From: Cyathus striatus | Lineage: Eukaryota > Basidiomycota > Agaricomycetes > Agaricales > Nidulariaceae | Assembly (NCBI GenBank): GCA_025738555.1 | Contig: JAOVFP010000006.1 | Coordinates: 3,844,001 to 3,908,000, forward strand | Reading direction: 5' to 3' | DNA length: 64,000 nucleotides | In this document: positions 59,357 through 64,000 of the stretch, in pieces | Layout of the letters: each line of letters opens with the position of its first letter | Position numbering within the stretch: position 1 is the stretch's first letter | Program-made: the position numbers and the translations under genes | Notes under the pieces: generated by a model | Told to the model about the DNA's origin: nothing | Databases searched by the model: none | Seen by the model: only the letters and a program-made list of their open reading frames with translations

Positions 59357-61495
59357 AATTATTGGGAACCATCCATATCCAAGACATTTCATATCATCCA
59401 TGACTTGATGGATCATCTGGATCTTGCCCTGGCCCTGAGATATTCTCTGGTTTAAGCTCATGTAAATATTCCTGCCAACTTCCACCTGGATCAAGAACAG
59501 TGAGTGCTGTATGAGAAACTCTATATTGATCAGCACTGCATTGAGTTCTGTTATTAAACTGTCTACCCAAAGAATTCATATGTGTGTTGTGTTTATTTCC
59601 TGTTCCAGATGTATTTAACTTTTTAAACTGCCATACTGTTGATATTATTCTTCTCTGGCATTGAACATCTGCTAATGCATCATTAGCCAGTGCAATTCGC
59701 ATTCTTAATTCTGAATCTGCTACTCTCTTTATTCCAGGAATAGCAAGCAGCTCAGTAGAAAGTGCAGAAGGAAGTTGTAGTGGAAGACTTTCAATTTGAA
59801 TAGTATTAGATGATTCAATATTATTTAGAGCTTTTATTGCAGGTACTGTTACGATCCAAGCTGGTCTTGTGATGTCTTCTGGTCTTGTGATATAATAATC
59901 ACGTGACTTGTCACTACACTCGTAAGTCATATGACGAAGTCAAAGTCTAAACAGTTATAACGTAAGTTATACACTAATGGACTTAGCGGCATCTTCACAG
60001 TAACACTTGAAGAGCGGATATGAAGTAGTGGTGTTCTGGGTCTGAGGTGTTCTCAAAGAGAATAGAGGGGATTAGCCAGCTATATTGGATGATAGCTAAA
60101 CTAAGATCAAGCTGAAGAAGCTTGATCGGAATACATGTGCTATTTATACAAAAGAAGCATGGTCCATTCGCAGAAAGGTATGCTACTATAAATAGAGTCC
60201 ATGACTTGCCATGACTCAGCAGAGGTCTATAAATAAATGCGTAGCACTGCGCAGCAGTATCAGTAAGTAAGTCTGAGGACATAAGAGAAGTCCATGCTCA
60301 TAGTATGACAAACCAGAGGAGTGGGGTCAGGGATGATGAGTAAGTATGTAGTTATAAATAGAAAGGGATCAGTAAGCTAAAAGATATAAATAGAAGTGTC
60401 ATGTGAAAAAGGGATAGTCTGGCAGGGTTGAGATGAAGAAAGTGTAACAGGTACTATTAAAGTGGCTGCTTCTGGCATGTAAGATAATTGGACTTCTTGC
60501 CATTTTTGAATTTTTAATACTAGAGCATTTTGCTTATCTTGAATGTCAGCTAGGTGTTTTGATGATAACTTCTTTCTCAATTTTGAAAACTCAAACTTCA
60601 TTAAATGTCTAAGCAGTATAGTTAGAAATATATTATATATATAGTATATTTACAACTTACTGCTGTTCTTCAAGCTCCAATGCAAGCATCAAAAATTTTG
60701 TTAATGTAATTTGATGCTTTGAAACTATTCCTTTTTTAGAAGCAGCTTTCTCCTCTTGAGTTAATTCAAGCCGAACATCTTGCAATGTAGTAGCTAGCAG
60801 CATATTAGATTTCATTTAATTTTAAATTTTTTTCACTTACCACATTCTGGCTCATCATATGGATTTGGGCTTTTATGATTTATATTCCATGCCAAAACTT
60901 CTTCCCATTTTTTTTGTCAAAGTGGATGAAAAGGTTGAATTAAATTTATCAAAAATTTCACTGTGCTTTTTGCTCATTAATACTGCTTCCTTATACCAGG
61001 TAACAAAATGAGGACCTGTATTAAATATATCAATAATGGGGTTTAGCAAAAAATGTTAAATACTTATGAAACCCTATAATCTTTTGAAAATTCCAACTTA
61101 TCCATTGATCATTTAATACCAATAATCTTACCTCAATTCGATGTAGTGGTAAATGTGTATGCCCTGCTATAAGACATTTTTTGCACTGTAGTAAACCACC
61201 ATTAAAGCAGTCTTTACACTTGTAACAACCAATTTCATTCTTGCAAGCTGAACATTTTTCCTTGTCATAATAGTCTCCCTTTCCATCATGTTGAAGAAGT
61301 TCATTAAGAAATTCATCTTGATATTGTAACCACTCTTTCATTTTTGCCTGAATATTTGATCAGAAATGAACATTATAAAACTGAGTGGACTAACTGATGA
61401 TGTTTGATCTCATTTCCACCTGGATTTCAATGGTGGATCATTATCAACTGCTTGTCCCTCTTCAATTGATTCAATATTACTTTCACCAAGTAGTG
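59356..61495 (-). pseudogene. KDZ transposase, internally deleted copy (CxC2 joined to C-terminus)
   Basis: Minus-strand order: GESNIESIEEGQAVDNDPP-LKS; the MKEWLQYQDEFLNELLQHDG and CxC2 block (61341-61130); then directly C-terminal sequence FVTWYKEAVLMSKKHSEIFD, QKKWEEVLAWNINHKSPNPY, TLQDVRLELTQEEKAA, a block with LADIQDKQNALVLKIQKWQE, then RIALANDALADVQCQRRI, WQFKKLNTSGTGNKHNTHMN, GPGQDPDDPSSHG and YEMSWIWMVP. The CxC2 remainder and catalytic core are deleted. TGA codons in FHPL.QKKW and HG.YEMSW are Arg-compatible. A solo LTR (59847-60449) interrupts the C-terminal part. 61130-61490 is an inverted near-copy of 57170-57540. Confidence 0.88.
59847..60449 (-). mobile_element. 603-bp solo LTR in the KDZ remnant
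   Basis: TGTTAC...GTAACA ends and a perfect 5-bp duplication GGTAC at 59842-59846 and 60450-60454. Excision restores EAATLIVP|AIKALNN of the KDZ C-terminus. No coding. The family is not seen elsewhere in the window. Confidence 0.93.
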
Positions 61496-61950
61496 TTGAC
61501 AGCACCTGCAAACTGTTGCTATTGCTGTGTCATATTTTGATCGCTTCCATAAATCTTCGGGATTATTGAGCATGAACAGAACATGGAATTCAGTGTTGTG
61601 CATATTCATTTACTAGGTATATAACACACTACCTAATATTATAGTATGGTATGTAACACATTTATGATATATAGATATATAGGGTGAACATCCTAACAGC
61701 CTCAGAACCATAAATACATTATGTCCTGCAAGGAAGTCATATCAGGAAAGACATTCAGCACAGAACTGTGACCTGAACAATAATTCAAAAACCTTTACAC
61801 TTGTGGCATACTCAAGCCCCAAAATTTTAACCTTGCCCACCATATATACAGTTCCCTGCTCACCCTGGAATGCTAAACACACTTCTACTGGTATTTCAAT
61901 CTTGACATAACTCTACCTTGATATTATCCCACCTCAAAATCCCCCTCAAC
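61496..61950. other. AT-rich spacer
   Basis: Contains TATATAGATATATAGGG and other simple sequence. The inverted similarity to the 57-kb copy ends near 61495. No gene seen. Confidence 0.45.
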
Positions 61951-62165
61951 ACTCCCCCACCCCAACACACTCCTACTTTAACACTCTTCCACCTCAACAC
62001 TCCCCCCTCAACATGCTCCTACTTCAGCATTCTTCCATCTTAACACTCTCCCACCTCAACACACTCCTACTTCGACACTCTTCCACCTTGACACTCTCTC
62101 ACATTGACGTTCTCTGGCCTTGACTCTCTTACCTCTACACACTCCCACCTCGATATACCTCTATC
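61950..62165. repeat. CTCCYACCTCAACACT minisatellite
   Basis: Degenerate tandem array of 15-17-bp units (CACTCTTCCACCTCAACACT, CTCCTACTTCAACACT). Confidence 0.8.
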
Positions 62166-62358
62166 TCATTTACCATGACCAAAATACCATGGACAACTTC
62201 AGCACAATGAAAGTGGCTTGCAAAAAGAATACCAGCCTTCCTTGATGCAAAAGAAAATAGAGGAATGACTGCATGGCTTATTGACCTTTATGATGAATGG
62301 GGGACTGAGTGGGGATGACAACTGCCTACTAAGAAGGAGAGGAAGAAATGGGGTGCAG

Positions 62359-62640
62359 GAGGACTTTATGCTCGCCCCCTGTTACACATGGAATACACAT
62401 GAATTCCACCTGTTCATGTGTACTTCACGTGTACTTCATATGTACTACACTCCACCTCAAATGTATTCAAATCAGCAAATTTCCATTCAAATTTTCGAAT
62501 TTTGTACACATGAAGTACACATGTAGTGCACATGTAGGGGTGAAATATCAAAATTCCACATGGAATTGCAAAGTGAAGTTCACAAGGAATACACATGAAC
62601 TAGTTACACTTGTACACTACACATTGTAGTTACTTATAAT
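62359..62640. repeat. TACACATGAA repeats next to a hAT-like left end
   Basis: The left edge GAGGACTTTATGCTCGCCCCC resembles GAGCTCTTTACGCTCCCC of variant 4 (TTTACGCTC against TTTATGCTC, again CG to TG). Inside are ACACATGAAYTCC / TTCATGTGTACTTCACGTGT repeats on both strands. No matching right end or 8-bp duplication of GGGTGCAG was found, so this is at best a truncated member. Confidence 0.5.
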
Positions 62641-62699
62641 ACACTTACTCACCACTACCACAACAAAAATGAATGTTTTAGCATAATGACACAAAGGAT

Positions 62700-62975
62700 T
62701 GTTACAATGTCACACTTGTCACACACTGTGACAGGGGACAAATGTGATAGCTACAATAAGTGTGACAACTGTGACAACTGCAACATGGTGGGATGACTGT
62801 GACATGACAGGACATGTGTGACACTGTGCATTATGTGTGACAAATGTGTATTGAGTTGACAAGTATGTGTTAAGTGTGACAAGTGTGACACCATATGTTG
62901 AGTATGTTAAGTGTAACACCATGTGTGTGTCAAGTGTGACACCAGGCATCAAGTGTGACACTGGGTGTTGTCATA
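62700..62975. repeat. AAGTGTGACA minisatellite
   Basis: Degenerate GTGACAAGTGTGACAC / TATGTGTTAAGTGTGAC units, like the arrays inside the hAT-like copies. No ends seen. Confidence 0.7.
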
Positions 62976-63535
62976 TCCCATATCGCCTACCTCCATACCT
63001 CTATTCTCTTACTCCACCATTTCCCTCTGTTACTCCAGACTTTGATTACACTCTTAATATTACATATTGATTACTGTACATAGATTACTCTTGTTTCCCT
63101 TCTTCTGCCATACTGAGCTATTCCCTCAGTATTGTAGTATACATCTCATAGTGAGTCACTTATCATTCTTAAGTGTGCCACTATCAGTTTTACTTTACAT
63201 CGCCATACACGCTCACTTCTCCGATGTGTTTTATTATGTTTAATTAGTTAGTCTTCATTCTACGTATGCCTACCCTGACCATACTTCTCTGCTGGCTAGT
63301 GTTGCTGTGAGGTGAGTTCGAATTTATCCAAGGTCTCGGCTAATTGACATCAAGGTGCCTCAAGGTAAAACCAAGGTACCTCGATTTTAATGCACTGCAT
63401 TTGTAATACATGACATAATCTTCTCACTGCAGCTGTTTCAGTCCTGAGTTGGTGCATAGCAAGTTGACAGCAAGTTCATAGAAATAATAAATTGATTTTT
63501 GTTAGAAGGAATATTGTATCTGAAGCTCTAATTAA
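62976..63535. other. Downstream region of the hAT gene, with short repeated CAAGGTNCCTC
   Basis: No gene seen. At 63330-63385 the motif CCAAGGTCTCGG / CAAGGTGCCTC / CAAGGTACCTCG occurs three to four times, possibly subterminal repeats of the hAT element whose gene follows on the minus strand. Confidence 0.4.
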
Positions 63536-64000
63536 TTACATGCTATTAGACCTATCCATAAGTGATTCTAAAGTGTCAATCTCCCCAGTAACAATCATGT
63601 TCTGTAAAATGGACAAGTCAATGTCTATCACCATAGCACTGCATTCTGCCTCAGTGGCCAAGAGACCTTCTGTAAAATTGAGATGCTGAGTGTGTGTTAG
63701 GTATTTAAGAATCTGCAGTTTTTCTATCATGTCTGAACCTAAACGTGATCAGTAGTGACTATTGGTCTCCTTGCTCAACGAAAATACACACTCGCATGGA
63801 ACTGCAGAGGCTTGAACTGGAAGTATGTCTAGTGCAATGTGGTAAAGTATTGGAAACTCAAACTTTTTGCTCTAAGAGAATAGATTAGTAGATGTTATTT
63901 ATCAAGACAAAGTGCAACAGAAGCACACCTGCCAGAAGACAACAAGGTCCAACTCCTCCAATTCTTCTGCTTTTGTAATAACTCCAATAGATATCCAGCA
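63536..64000 (-). pseudogene. hAT transposase C-terminal dimerisation region (partial, runs off the window)
   Basis: Minus-strand reading from the window edge: AEELEELDLVVFWQ, a GT-AG intron (about 63862-63930), then SKKFEFPILYHIALDILPVQ, ASAVPCECVFSLSKETNSHY, a TGA, SRLGSDMIEKLQILKYLTH, and a tail ending SLMDRSNSM at 63536. FPIL..IALDIL...ASAVPCErVFS...RSRL is the C-terminal dimerisation domain of hAT transposases. The TGA stands where RRSRL is usual, and CEC replaces CER (CGT to TGT), both CpG changes. The catalytic core would lie beyond 64000. Confidence 0.85.

Noticed and set aside
1..64000. tRNA or rRNA genes
   Set aside because: No cloverleaf boxes or rRNA-like stretches were noticed; a tRNAscan run would settle it.

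Overview
The window looks like transposon-dominated nuclear DNA from a filamentous basidiomycete, probably an agaricomycete. The support is KDZ-transposon proteins with their cysteine clusters (CxC2, CxC5, CxC6), Ty3/gypsy elements with a chromodomain, a Helitron RepHel, a DUF6533-like seven-helix protein, and introns of about 50-75 nt with fungal splice sites. The genus cannot be told from this sequence. All family names come from reading translated sequence, not from a search.

Layout. 1-11.5 kb: decayed gypsy element 1 on the minus strand (gag, protease, RT, RNase H, integrase C-terminus with chromodomain, then a third ORF with a zinc knuckle), bounded by two nearly identical LTR-like arms in inverted orientation and hit by two later insertions. 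11.5-17.1 kb: minisatellites, one hAT-like element made of tandem repeats, a 2.66-kb segment with 15-bp inverted ends, and a foldback MITE. 17.4-23.3 kb: an unknown spliced gene, then a CxC5/CxC6 KDZ-associated gene cut by a hAT-like element. 25-30.2 kb: a tyrosine-recombinase fragment and the only recognisable host-type genes (DUF6533-like and an O-methyltransferase remnant). 30-39.4 kb: repeats, then a decayed Helitron RepHel cut by another hAT-like element. 39.4-55.9 kb: two relatives of gypsy element 2. The right one can be read as LTR, PBS, gag, pol, two spliced genes in ANTISENSE, PPT, LTR. 56.9-61.5 kb: two converging KDZ transposase fragments with a hAT-like element and a solo LTR inside. 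61.5-64 kb: minisatellites and, at the edge, the C-terminal end of a hAT transposase.

Three themes connect the window. (1) Four non-autonomous elements with shared ends (CAGTA.TTTACACTCCCCC at one end, GAGCTCTTTACRCT at the other) each have a perfect 8-bp target duplication, and their bodies are mostly satellite-like arrays. A fifth element has different ends but also a perfect 8-bp duplication. Three of the five sit in exons whose reading frame is restored when the insert is removed. A hAT transposase end at 63.5-64 kb is a possible source of transposase. (2) Nearly every in-frame stop in the gypsy, Helitron, KDZ and hAT genes is TGA where the family has Arg, and one paralogue pair shows CGA against TGA directly. 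This fits CpG deamination. (3) Gypsy element 2 carries two multi-exon genes in antisense, an arrangement that lets introns survive an RNA intermediate; one encodes a Zn2Cys6-spaced cysteine cluster.
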